Origin: Strigamia acuminata | Taxonomy: Eukaryota > Arthropoda > Chilopoda > Geophilomorpha > Linotaeniidae | DNA: 64,000 nucleotides | Assembly: GCA_949358305.1 (NCBI GenBank) | Contig: OX442314.1 | Location: forward strand, 56,491,369-56,555,368 | Reading direction: 5' to 3' | Shown here: positions 29,968 through 39,800 of the stretch, in pieces | How positions within the stretch are numbered: position 1 is the first letter of the stretch | How the letters are laid out: every line of letters begins with the position of its first letter | Notes under the pieces: model-generated | The model's input: only the letters and a program-made list of their open reading frames with translations | What the model was told of the DNA's origin: nothing | Databases searched by the model: none | Program-made: the position numbers and the translations under genes

Positions 29968-30338
29968 AAGCAAAGAGTCTCGTCCAGGTCTTTTTAGACC
30001 TACAACAAGTTTTTTATTGTATATTTACAAGTTTTCACATTCATTTCATTTTTATTAAATAACCACGAGTTATAAGTTTAAAATTCAAAATAGCATTTTT
30101 ATTCATGTTCAAAAAATTACAAAGTGTTGTTACAAAGTGTGTTTTTATTTTATTATACAGTGTATTTCGAATTTTTTTCTGTTTCCATCCTGGGGGTAAG
30201 TGTGGTCCTTGAGTGTGTGTTTCCCGCAGTGTTTCCTATAAAAAGAGAAGTAATAAACAATTAACTTTTCAAACCACTTTCGTGAAGTGTGTTGTCAGTT
30301 CTCCTCTCTAAGAATTACCTCTTTTTAGGGGGGGGAGA
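29968..30338 (+). promoter_or_regulatory. 3' untranslated region with candidate intron and polypurine tract
   Basis: ATCCTGGGG/GTAAGTGTG at about 30188-30204 is shared exactly with element B. A T-rich acceptor, CTCTTTTTAG, ends at 30328. The candidate intron 30196-30328 would end at the first G of the polypurine tract AGGGGGGGGAGA (30327-30338). The tract directly precedes the 3' LTR. Confidence 0.55.
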
Positions 30339-30972
30339 TGTGACCAGCTGCCCACTCATGCTGTGTCACTTCACTGCAACACACGGCGCTTTCCCAGCTC
30401 TCGCGCACCTCGTGTGTTTCTCGTGCGCGACCTGGCGCGGTCCCCCGCACCAGGTGGAGCTGTTGGTCATTGGCTCCGGCCAATTGGGAACCGGAAGTGC
30501 CCCTTCCGGAAGTGGTGGGCCCCGCAGAAGCCCGACAGTTGATTCTTGACCAGCATGGCGAACGGTCGCTTTCCGACCTTCTTCGCAATGCCGATCATAG
30601 TTGAGACCCGAAGGACCGACGCAGCAATGCTGTCGCCGGTCGGGACCTGAGCGTCCAACACGCCGTGTTCGCCGCACGTTTCTAAAGAACGTCGCGACGA
30701 CGCGGCACAAACTGCGATAACCGATCTCACGTGTCATGGCGATCTACCGATTGCCGTGCCACGTGGTCGAATCAGGAATAGCGGCAAAACCGCTATTACA
30801 TTTGGGAAATACACCTTGAGACACCATATCATACCCCTAGACAACAATAAAGCAATAACCAAAACCTAAACTTGTGTCTCTGTTGTATTTCGTGGATTGA
30901 ATCATCGTGTGTGTTGCGTCCAGCGCCTCGCGGTCCTCCCCAGACCACGTGGCGTCCGTCCGAACACTCACA
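30339..30972 (+). repeat. 3' LTR of element A (634 bp)
   Basis: Same length and sequence as 20207-20840. Followed by the target duplication CTTC. Confidence 0.95.
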
Positions 30973-30976
30973 CTTC

Positions 30977-31904
30977 TATTATTCTACTTACCTTGTGAAT
31001 GACTGATCAACGCTGCGTGGCGGCGATTGCTTGAAACTGCGTCATTCCTTATGCATAAAAACTAACTTGAAGTATTTGTTATGACGTAATAAAAATGAAA
31101 TCGCAATCATTGGTTAATATATCAAGTTTCACAAAAACCCGAAACGTGGACAACGGAATATCAGAAGTGAAAAATAAAATTGAAAAATAAAATTACCAAA
31201 ACATTATAAACAAAGTGCATGAATATTTACTGAAAATAAATAAATAAATAAATAAATAAATAAAATATTTTTTTCTTCCAAAAATTTACAATTACGTAGA
31301 AAATAACGATAAATATGAAACACATACCAGCACCATAAGATGGCGCCATCAACCGCCGCTCTCGAAACAACCGGCCAGCTCTATCTATTTTGGGCAACAG
31401 ATGGCGCCAAATTTGAATCACGAAAAATGAATTTATTGTGAGAATTGCTAACCTATTCTAGCAAATTTCGCCGGATACAAAACGTCATCATCAGCTTTCC
31501 TTTTAACGGTATTCCACGGCGATAAAACATTCATTTTCAACTTAATCCACACCTTTTTCAATATGTCGTATATGTGGTGAAAGCAATTGAAGTTGCCACG
31601 TGTTTATTACGTATTCTGTTACTCGTGGTTACATATTCGCGACATGCCTCGCTCGTTTGCACAACGTGAATTGTTAGCTGAAACTGAATTTTTTAGACAA
31701 AGTATGGGAGTTTTGGGGTTCAAATTGAGTTTTTTTCGTAAAATTGAAGCTGTTTTGGCTAAAAAACAAGTTTTTTGTCTATACACGCAGTTTTGTCTGT
31801 ACGTACAGTTTCTTGCAGAATAACAAAGTTTTAAATTTTGCGCCTAAAAATAAAGCTTTATATAACTATTAATGAAGTTTTATACAGGTAGGCCCAATTT
31901 TAAT
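30977..31904. other. Spacer between elements A and C, no gene seen
   Basis: AT-rich DNA with an (AAAT)n microsatellite at about 31234-31264 and a direct pair of ATGGCGCCA sites near 31340 and 31391. ORFs here have no recognisable content. Confidence 0.5.
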
Positions 31905-32610
31905 TATATTTGCAACGGATGTGGCCAGCAGCATGCCAGGGCCATTTGTCTTCACCGGGAGGCCATCTGACGGTTCTGTGGCAAAGTTGGTCATTTGGCA
32001 AGGGTTTGTAAGATGGCCACACAAACCCAAGCTGGGCCTAATCGAATTGTAACCAATTTTACACCAAGAAGTCCAATTCACTCTTCAGGGCACGCAGTGC
32101 AAGCATCTACAGCATCTCAGCCTCGCTTTAGGCAAAGGATTGCACCAATGAATTGCATGGATGCACAGGCAAGCAAGTTACCATGGAGTTCAGCTGCCCT
32201 GTCAAATGCAAAAAATTCTATAACCAAACATTACCAACTGCAAATAATTTCTTAGAGTCCATGACTTTCCTGGTAGACACAGGCTCTGAATACACAGTCA
32301 TGGGAGAGGACAAGTATCAAATGTTAAAAGATAAGTGTTCATCTTACATCAAAGTGTACACATCGAACATCAAGTTGTATGCTTACCCCATAATTTAGTA
32401 TCACTTTGGGGGTCATACTGGTCATAATGACCATTAACACAATATCTTTAGAAACTCCAATAATTGTGACAGCTACCACTAGGATAGCGCGCTTTGCTGT
32501 CCTTCCCGGTTTTGACCATTCTGCAGGTGGTCAACACTGTGGGCATACAGTACTCTCATTCATCCATATCTTTCATCACACAAGATGCAAACAGGTAAAG
32601 ATAGGTTAAT
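31905..32610 (+). pseudogene. Mag-like Ty3/gypsy gag-protease relic
   Basis: Two zinc knuckles in tandem are visible. The first (C.GCGQQHARAIC) is intact. The second (RFCGKVGHLARVC) is preceded by TGA exactly where its first Cys codon should be. Two knuckles followed shortly by a protease is the layout of Mag-type Ty3/gypsy elements. Downstream, in another frame (32153-32398), is a protease segment with the catalytic FLVDTGSEYTVMG. Stops and frame changes are frequent. No LTRs were found. Element C inserted about 160 bp further on. Confidence 0.75.
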
Positions 32611-32767
32611 ACCTGACTCTAGTGTTATGACCATGGTAGAAACTTTGGTTTCTTCTACAAATAGACCCATTACTCCTGACACAATATGCAACCATGTGTT
32701 ATGGGTCAGTCTTCAGGATGGGCGAAGGTAGATTTATACCGCCCCACCTGTTGTGGGAATTGCTAAC
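32611..32767. other. Short spacer before element C
   Basis: Degraded sequence, possibly the continuation of the Mag-like relic. It ends in TAAC (32764-32767), the left target duplication of element C. Confidence 0.5.
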
Positions 32768-33855
32768 TGTGGTGACCTCAAATATTCCTATTTGAGTGCG
32801 CACCATATTTCCAAATTGTCTTTTAAACATATTCAACAAGCCTATATGTTTTATTTCAATGTAAATTGAAATAAAACATACATTAATAAAATATAAAACA
32901 AGACACAATATTACCCAAATAATATTGTGTTTTGCAGCAAGTTTTGGCCCAGCAACAGCGTCAACCAATCGCGCTGCAGCGTGCATTGCTTTGATGATGC
33001 TGCTAGGCGTGTGCCTGGGCGGAGCATCCCTTCCCCTCGCGCGTGCCCGGCTCAATTGTTGCACACGACCCGAAGGCGGCCGTGTGTGATCTTTGTGCAA
33101 CTCGTCATCTGCGCAGCTTTTCTGAGCAGATTTAGAAGTGAGCCAAACGGTTTTGGCCCACTCTTCCCGCATTCTTGATCCTGCTTCCAAACCTTTCACA
33201 ACCGTGTCAAACTTATGCCCAAACTCGCTAAGTGTGATCTGTGATATTGGAAGAATCGAGATTCATTGCTGGTCTGTACCAACTGTACAGAATAGCGCCC
33301 TTCTGCTTGAATTACTACACGTAATTTAAGCCATTTCTGTGTGTGAATTGACATTGAGCTTGCTCTGTCAATTTGAAGGCTTTGTGTCGAGTTTAACTCC
33401 GCAAAGCGAACTGTGTTAAGACGGATTGTTACGTCGAGCTTGCTCCGTAATAATCAAACCGCTGTGTGCAAGACGTGTTCTCGTGTTGAGCTTGCTCCGC
33501 GAGGATTTTGGTATATTTTAGCAACGTATTTTAGCGTCGAGTTTACTCCGCTAAAATCCCGCGCTCACACAACGCCATCGACGCCATTTTGGAGCCAACG
33601 GTCAACTGTGAGTGTCCAAGTACAAAGAGAAGCCAGATCGACCCAGTCATTACATTACTATTATTATTTCCCCTTTGCATCTATCAAGTGTATTTAGAAC
33701 GATTAAAACAATCTAATTTTTCCTTTTACTCTTCGTGTAAAAATCATTCCCCTAGACAACCATTTAGCCACAGAGTAGAAGTCCTGTACGGCATCTCACC
33801 GACGATTGCTTGTTAAATTTACATAATTTAATAAGTAAAAACCCGGATTGCCGCA
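32768..33855 (+). repeat. 5' LTR of element C (1088 bp)
   Basis: Includes a self-complementary stretch at about 32848-32884 (TATGTTTTATTTCAATG with CATTG..ATAAAACATA), a GC-rich block, and the hairpin array at 33273-33557. Compared with the 3' copy I see three substitutions, two of them between the fourth hairpin and 33575 and one six bases from the end. Confidence 0.95.
33273..33557 (+). promoter_or_regulatory. Array of hairpins with conserved bulged tips in the C LTR
   Basis: Two simple hairpins (33273-33291 and 33306-33330) precede five bulged hairpins at 33346-33373, 33379-33407, 33424-33455, 33478-33505 and 33528-33557. Each of the five reads: lower stem, 5'-side bulge TT or TC, GAGC or GAGT, short T-rich loop, complementary GCTC or ACTC, lower stem. 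The lower stems (AATTGACA, GCTTTGTG, GATTGTTACG, TTCTCGTG, ATTTTAGCG) differ completely, yet each pairs with its own 3' arm over 8-10 bp, using G-U wobbles in three cases. The array is repeated in the 3' LTR (first bulged hairpin at 45112). An RNA element recognised by a protein is the natural reading; DNA dyads are the alternative. Confidence 0.85.
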
Positions 33856-33857
33856 CT

Positions 33858-33875
33858 TGGGGGCCTGGCCGGGAT
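33858..33875 (+). promoter_or_regulatory. Primer-binding site of element C, tRNA-Pro-like
   Basis: TGGGGGCCTGGCCGGGAT starts 2 nt after the LTR and matches 15 of 18 bases of the tRNA-Pro-type site. The mismatches sit in the middle. Confidence 0.6.
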
Positions 33876-33947
33876 AGTTTTGATTGTTAAAATCCGATTT
33901 TTGCGAAAAAATCCTTTATTTCCATTGTTCTTTTTCAATTTGACAAA

Positions 33948-36842
33948 ATGGCGACGCCAATGCAAATTGTAAAACGACAGCGAGGTCGACCAAGCACTCA
34001 GAAACGAGCAGCGACGGTTTTGCCGGCTCTCGAGCCTGAAATGCTTATGGAGAAAATTATTTCCGAGGAAATAACACCAGTTCCAGATCCGAAACAACTT
34101 AAGGATGCTGAAAATGAAGTTGCTAGAGCATTAAGCGCTTCAAGTGCGAGTTCTAACGACCAAGAACTCCCGCCACTTCCACTGGAGGAAGTGGAAAATA
34201 CGTTACGTGAAATGGAAAGTGAATCGTCTCACGAATCACCTCCTCGCATGACCATGCTGGATGCTTTGAGAAATCAAGCACGCCAGGATGGCGCCCAAAT
34301 AACAGACGACATGACGGTGGAAGAGATTCATCGCGCCATGATACGACTTCACACTGATCGTGCCGTTTCAAATTTACAATTTGAAATGGAACGAAAAGAA
34401 GCTGAGCTTCAACAACAAAAAACGGAGGTTGAGCTCCAACACATGGAACTCAATCGACAAAATGAGGAATTTCTAGCCCAAAAAGCTAGAGAATACAGAT
34501 TAAAAGGTGAAGTGGAAGATCTTTCTAAAATGAACGCTAGAAATGAGCTTTCAATTCGCTCACACCAAGAGGCGCGAAGACAGCTCGAGCTTACCAAAAG
34601 TAAACTGGAGCAGAAAAATAAAGAACTGATTGATTTGGCAGACCACTACCAACGCAATCATAATCAACTAGTGAGATATGCTGCTGAATTAGACACACGT
34701 GCTAAAACACAGCGTACTCGCGAAAGCAAAATAGCTAAGCGTGAAGATGAGATTTTCCACTCGCTGGATCAACCCAGTACGAGCGGACAAGTCAAGTCTA
34801 GCGACCCTGCTAAGCGATTACAACCAGAAGAATCGCAAAATCAAATAAATGAGAATGAAATTCTCCGAGCTGATTTGTTGCGCGCTCAAGAAGAGCTTGC
34901 AGAAATGAAAGATCGTTTGCAAGCAAGGAATTATACTGACCAATTGGTGCAACCAGAAATGGCTGCGCCAACTGTCCCTATTTTGACTCCCGAAACAATA
35001 ACAATTTCTGTTGTTTCAGAGTTAAGTAGCCAATCTGGATTATCGAGTGATGACGACCAACGTTCGCGTCGCCGCCATCGCTCAAAAAGAAAACGTCCTT
35101 CAGATTCCGAGGAAAGGAGAGCTGATCGCAATCCACTTCCTGGTAATCGAAATCCTATTTTTCACAACAGTGACCGACTGTTGGGGATGGTAGACGATCG
35201 AAATAGACGGCATGAAACTGGTATTCATGTTACTCGAACGATACCACTGGCTCAACAGCAAGACTCGTCAAAAAGAAGTCGACGAGACACGAATCCAGCA
35301 CGCGAACCACCCGACGGACATGAAAGCCCGCCAGGTGGGGGTCAGTATAGAAGAAATCCACCAGATGGAGGAAATCCAGATGGACACGGAGATGGACCAC
35401 CTGGAGGTGGACGTCGACCGCCAGACGATGACGGCGACCCACCCGACCCACCTGAGACACCACATTTTAACACGCCTTCAAATTCACAATCTGATTCAAG
35501 GTCGGATTCTGATGTGAATGCGCAACAAGAACGCGATAATCGACATCGATCTCATCGACGTCGACATCGAGGCCATTCTTCTCGGCGTAATACACATTAT
35601 TACACTGCTGAAGAAATTGATCGATTATTAGCTGATCGTCGATCTTCCGATCGATCTGACGCTACTGCCGATAATGCTGACATCGCATTACGACAGAAAA
35701 TTGCCCAATATACTGCAATCAACTGGACACACGATCTAGTTGACGAAAGAACTATTAGATGGGATCACATCAAACCCGCTTTATTCGATGGAGAATGGGA
35801 AGCTGGATCCACTCTTTTAGATGAAGTTTTACGAATTTCAAGGTTGAATGGCATTGCATGTCACACTGCTTTGAAAAGAGTAGTACCAAAAGCTCTTATA
35901 GACCGAGCTGAGAAATGGTTTTATTCAAAACAATTTCAAAATTGGAATCACTTTGTAGAAGAATTCATGACTGAGTATGGAGAGTCAAGTGAAGACTTAT
36001 TACAAATGTGGGATAATCTTTCTCAAAATAAAGGCGAAAGTCTTCGCTCTTATTTAAGAAGGACTGAGGATTTATTGGTCACTCTCCCTTATACGATGGG
36101 AGACGCAGCCATTGATCGTCAATTCCGTCGTGGATTGACAGATTATTCAAAGAATGTTCTACTTTCAGTACGAGCACCTTATCCGGGTGGTTTCGCTGAA
36201 TTAGCCAAATTTATGCGAGCCAATCAAATAAGGATTGACGAAAATTATAAAGCTTATCTACCAGCTGATGAAAAGGTTGCGTACGCTAAGCGACAGCAAC
36301 GGAGAAAGGAATTAGCTAAAGATACACGTTTTGCTAATACCCCTCTTTTGCAACCCCCAAAACGAGGAGATTTTTTGGCAGAGACTGCTAAGGAATCTAA
36401 AAAGGGATCGGATGGAAAAAATCCTCATCCAACCCCTAAAGCTCACTTAGCCGAAGTGACTGAAATGGAAACTGTTTCTGAACCAGAGAAATCTGACTCG
36501 GAACCAGAAAGCGAGGCTGCAGCTGCTTTATTAGCCCGTAATAACGCAGTAGCTCGAAAATTTGGACCAAAGATGGCACCTAAAAACGTTACTTTTGGTT
36601 CACCAAAGACAGACGCGCTCAGTAGATCGAAGTCGCCGACCCCTAAAAAGGACGAAGCCAAACGTTCAAGTTCGCCTTCGCCAAAAGTCGCAAAATCGCC
36701 TGCTACTGACCCGTGCAATATTTGTAAGAAATTGGGACATTGGGCTAAAGAATGTCCTGACAGAAAATCGAGCAAAGACAAGATTATAGAAGAGTTCGAG
36801 AAATCGATGAAATCAATCGGCGAACTTCTAAAAAACTTGTAA
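33948..36842 (+). CDS. gag: Element C Gag polyprotein (964 codons)
   Basis: Starts at ATG 33948, only 92 bp after the LTR. Unusually long for Ty3/gypsy Gag. The N-terminal 350 residues are acidic and then strongly coiled-coil (Glu/Gln/Arg heptads, about 125-270). A basic, RS-like stretch follows (about 370-400), then a Gly/Pro/Asp-rich segment (about 445-510) and a second Arg/His/Ser-rich block (about 530-560). The capsid domain (about 590-770) has IRWDHIKPALFDG, AEKWFYSKQFQNW, FVEEFMTEYG and SLRSYLRRTEDLL. A single canonical zinc knuckle lies near the end: C923, C926, H931 and C936 (CX2CX4HX4C). The stop is two codons after the frameshift heptamer. Confidence 0.95.
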   Translation: MATPMQIVKRQRGRPSTQKRAATVLPALEPEMLMEKIISEEITPVPDPKQLKDAENEVARALSASSASSNDQELPPLPLEEVENTLREMESESSHESPPRMTMLDALRNQARQDGAQITDDMTVEEIHRAMIRLHTDRAVSNLQFEMERKEAELQQQKTEVELQHMELNRQNEEFLAQKAREYRLKGEVEDLSKMNARNELSIRSHQEARRQLELTKSKLEQKNKELIDLADHYQRNHNQLVRYAAELDTRAKTQRTRESKIAKREDEIFHSLDQPSTSGQVKSSDPAKRLQPEESQNQINENEILRADLLRAQEELAEMKDRLQARNYTDQLVQPEMAAPTVPILTPETITISVVSELSSQSGLSSDDDQRSRRRHRSKRKRPSDSEERRADRNPLPGNRNPIFHNSDRLLGMVDDRNRRHETGIHVTRTIPLAQQQDSSKRSRRDTNPAREPPDGHESPPGGGQYRRNPPDGGNPDGHGDGPPGGGRRPPDDDGDPPDPPETPHFNTPSNSQSDSRSDSDVNAQQERDNRHRSHRRRHRGHSSRRNTHYYTAEEIDRLLADRRSSDRSDATADNADIALRQKIAQYTAINWTHDLVDERTIRWDHIKPALFDGEWEAGSTLLDEVLRISRLNGIACHTALKRVVPKALIDRAEKWFYSKQFQNWNHFVEEFMTEYGESSEDLLQMWDNLSQNKGESLRSYLRRTEDLLVTLPYTMGDAAIDRQFRRGLTDYSKNVLLSVRAPYPGGFAELAKFMRANQIRIDENYKAYLPADEKVAYAKRQQRRKELAKDTRFANTPLLQPPKRGDFLAETAKESKKGSDGKNPHPTPKAHLAEVTEMETVSEPEKSDSEPESEAAAALLARNNAVARKFGPKMAPKNVTFGSPKTDALSRSKSPTPKKDEAKRSSSPSPKVAKSPATDPCNICKKLGHWAKECPDRKSSKDKIIEEFEKSMKSIGELLKNL

Positions 36843-36877
36843 GCGCGCATCCAGACGGTCTAGTGGATGCGACGCCT
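36830..36877 (+). promoter_or_regulatory. -1 ribosomal frameshift signal of element C
   Basis: A AAA AAC (36830-36836) lies in the gag frame as X XXY YYZ, two codons before the gag stop. After a 6-nt spacer, GCG-CGCATCCA (36843-36853) pairs with TGGATGCG-a-CGC, an 11-bp stem with one bulged A and a 10-nt loop. Pol has no ATG near its start and is open in the -1 frame from before the heptamer. Confidence 0.85.
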
Positions 36878-39800
36878 ACCGCCTCGGAAAACGAACTAAC
36901 ACCATCTCAAATTTTAGATGAATTTTTAAATAAACAGATTAAATTAGAATTAGAAAATAATTTAATATTTCCAAAAATTGATATTTCCAGTTTAAGGCTT
37001 GTGCTAAAAAATGAAAACATCACTGAGGAATTTTTTAAAGAAAAAGTTCAACAAATAAAAGTTGATTGGGAATCTAAAATAAAAGATGCTGTTACTTTAC
37101 TAGATGGAAAAGCTAGGCCCACACCTGAAATCACTGAAGGATCAGATAAAATTGATTTACCTGGTCTTGATGAATGTATTGAAAAATTACTGGCTACAAC
37201 ATTAGTCACTAATGATTTATTGGACGAATTACCATTGGATCCGCCGATAGAAATTAAGCCACCGCGACGTTTTAAGTGCAAGTACGCGGACATACCAAAC
37301 AGCAATGATTTGCCGACGATTCGATTGCAGACGGCAAACGGTATGATAACAGGGATGTTAGACTCTGGAGCTAATCGAAGCTTCATGGCCTACTCCGTAG
37401 TAATTTCGCTGAAACTGGAAGATGAAATTCGACCAATTGGACCGGATGTGAGAGTTACGACTGCTTCAGAAGATGTAGTCCCTGAAGGAACTCTCCTACT
37501 TTCTTTTGCGTGGACACACGGGATGTTAAGTCATCCATTCATAATTTTAAGAAATAAATATCCTATTGTTTTATTAGGATGTGATTTTATGAATCGACTC
37601 AACATACAACCAAATCCTAAGACAATGTCTTGGAATTTTGTCAAGTCTTTGAAAGAAGATTTACCTTTTGTTCCTCAAGCGATTCTTGATCGTTATCAAG
37701 AGTTCCTTGATCCACCCGAAGAAATCATGAAACGCGACTTTATTAAAGCAAATCACATGAAAGCTGGTTCCGCCACTGCATGTCAAGCTAAAGTTGCCGA
37801 TGAAGAAAATATAGTACAAAGACTTGTTAGCGACGCTAATTTGTCAATGGAAAATAATGTAATGCTTGAAAGAGTATTAAAGAAACATGAAAAGATTTTA
37901 TCTCGCCGACCAGGTAGAACACACCTTGTTAGGCATGAAATTAAACTGGACACTAAGGTTCCAATTAGAGTTCCGTTTAAAAGCGTAAATCCACAGAAAC
38001 GTGAAATTATCCGTCAAATCTGTCAAGATATGTTGGATAATGGGTACGTTGAACAAGCCACTGGGGACTATGGGATGCGAATAGTTCTAGTGATGCGTCC
38101 GGATTGTGATCCGAGACTCTGCATTGATTTTAGACCACTCAATGCACATACATTATACGATCCTCCTCAAATGCCGAGCATTGAGGAAATCTTGCGAGAA
38201 CTCGGAAGATTTGAATGGGTCACAACGATAGATTTGTCAAAAGGCTATTGGCAGATAGAGGTTCATCCGAACGACCGTGCTAAAACTGCGTTTTGGAGCC
38301 CTTTGGGTCGACTACAATTTCGAGTCATGCCCTTTGGTCTCGTAAATGCGCCGTCAACTTTCCAAAAGTTGATAGAAAAGATTTTGGGGGACGCCTATCG
38401 AAAATTCGCATGGGCATACCTCGATGATATAATTATAATATCAAAAAATTTTGAAGAACACATGATGCATCTGGAAGAAATTCTGAGTAAACTTGAAAAT
38501 GCAAATCTTCATGTTCATCCAGAAAAATCAAAATTTGGCAGAAAAGAATTAACTTTTCTTGGTTACAAGTTAAGTGTTCAAGGAGTTAGTGTCGACCCTA
38601 AAAAAGTCGCCGCCATTAAAGAAATGCCAGCTCCTTCAAATTTGAAAGAGTTGCAAAGAATTTTGGGAATGGTGAACTTTTTTCACCGATTACTCAAGAA
38701 TCTGGCAGTCATGACGGAACCTCTACGTCCTTTGCTCAAAAAGGATGTGGAATTTATTTGGTCAGAAATTCATCAAGAAGCTTTTGATCAAATAAAAGAT
38801 GCTTTGACGAATGCAGAAACAATGGCCATGCCTGATTTGACAGAACCATTTATTGTGCATACCGACGCCAGCAGAAAAGGACTTGGCGCCGCGCTTATGC
38901 AAATGAGGGAAATCGATGATCAAAATATCGAAGTGCCTTGTGTTTATGCCAGCAGAAGTTTGCAACCTGCTGAGATAAATTACAGCGCCACAGAATTGGA
39001 GTGCCTAGCGGTAATCTGGGCATTACGTAAATTTCGACATTACTTGGAATTTACAACATTCATAGTAAGGACTGACCATCAAGCACTAAAATGGTTGATG
39101 CAGTTAGACGAACCTGCCGGAAGGTTAGCACGTTGGCAAATGGAGCTAATGCGCTACTCTTTCGAAATACAATATATTAAAGGTCCACTAAATGTTTTAG
39201 CGGATGCTTTATCCAGATCACCGATTGATAAACCGGAAAATCCTGAAGATGATGGAGATAATGATGAATTATTATCTTACTGTCCATCACCACAACGAAA
39301 TTGGAAAATGGGAAAATTTCATGAGCTTCCTGTCTCCACGCTGGAGGAAAAGGAAGATCACGAATTCGTCAACTATTGGACTAAAATCTATGACCCCTCT
39401 GAGGAATCAGATGACGTCATAAGAGCGCAAATTTCAAGGAAATTCCAAGTTCCTTCGTCAAATGTTTTAATAAAAGCATTTGTCGCCAAAATTGTAGAGC
39501 GTCTTGATTGTGAACCCCCCACAAGGGAAGACATAATCAAGGCCCAAAAAGAAGATAAAGTTTGCCAATTAATGCGTAATTTTTTAAATTGTAATCAATT
39601 TCCGCCTGACGTCACAACGCGACTCCAGAGGAAACAATATAGAAAACACGCAACCACCTTCTTAATTGAAGATGACTTATTAATGCAATTTCATCCCACA
39701 ATGTCTGATGAATTGGGGGAGGATGGGAGAGCACTCAAAGTTTTTGTACCTCAGACATTGAAGTATAAAATTATTTGGCTAATGCATGGCCACCCACTTT

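Larger units (their letters stand above)
20207..30972 (+). mobile_element. Element A: complete Ty3/gypsy LTR retrotransposon with ORF3
   Basis: 10,766 bp, flanked by the 4-bp target duplication CTTC (20203-20206 and 30973-30976). Order: 5' LTR, primer site, 2.3-kb leader, gag, pol in the -1 frame, ORF3, polypurine tract, 3' LTR. The two LTRs have equal length and show no difference in my reading, and all three ORFs are open, so insertion is very recent. It is a close relative of element B (same gene order, the same residue numbering of catalytic sites) but clearly a separate family, with strongly diverged LTRs. Confidence 0.95.

Noticed and set aside
32699-33199. 166-codon minus-strand ORF in the C LTR (also 44375-44965)
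   Set aside because: Duplicated only as part of the LTR. The two copies have different N- or C-terminal extensions where they leave the LTR, and there is no domain.
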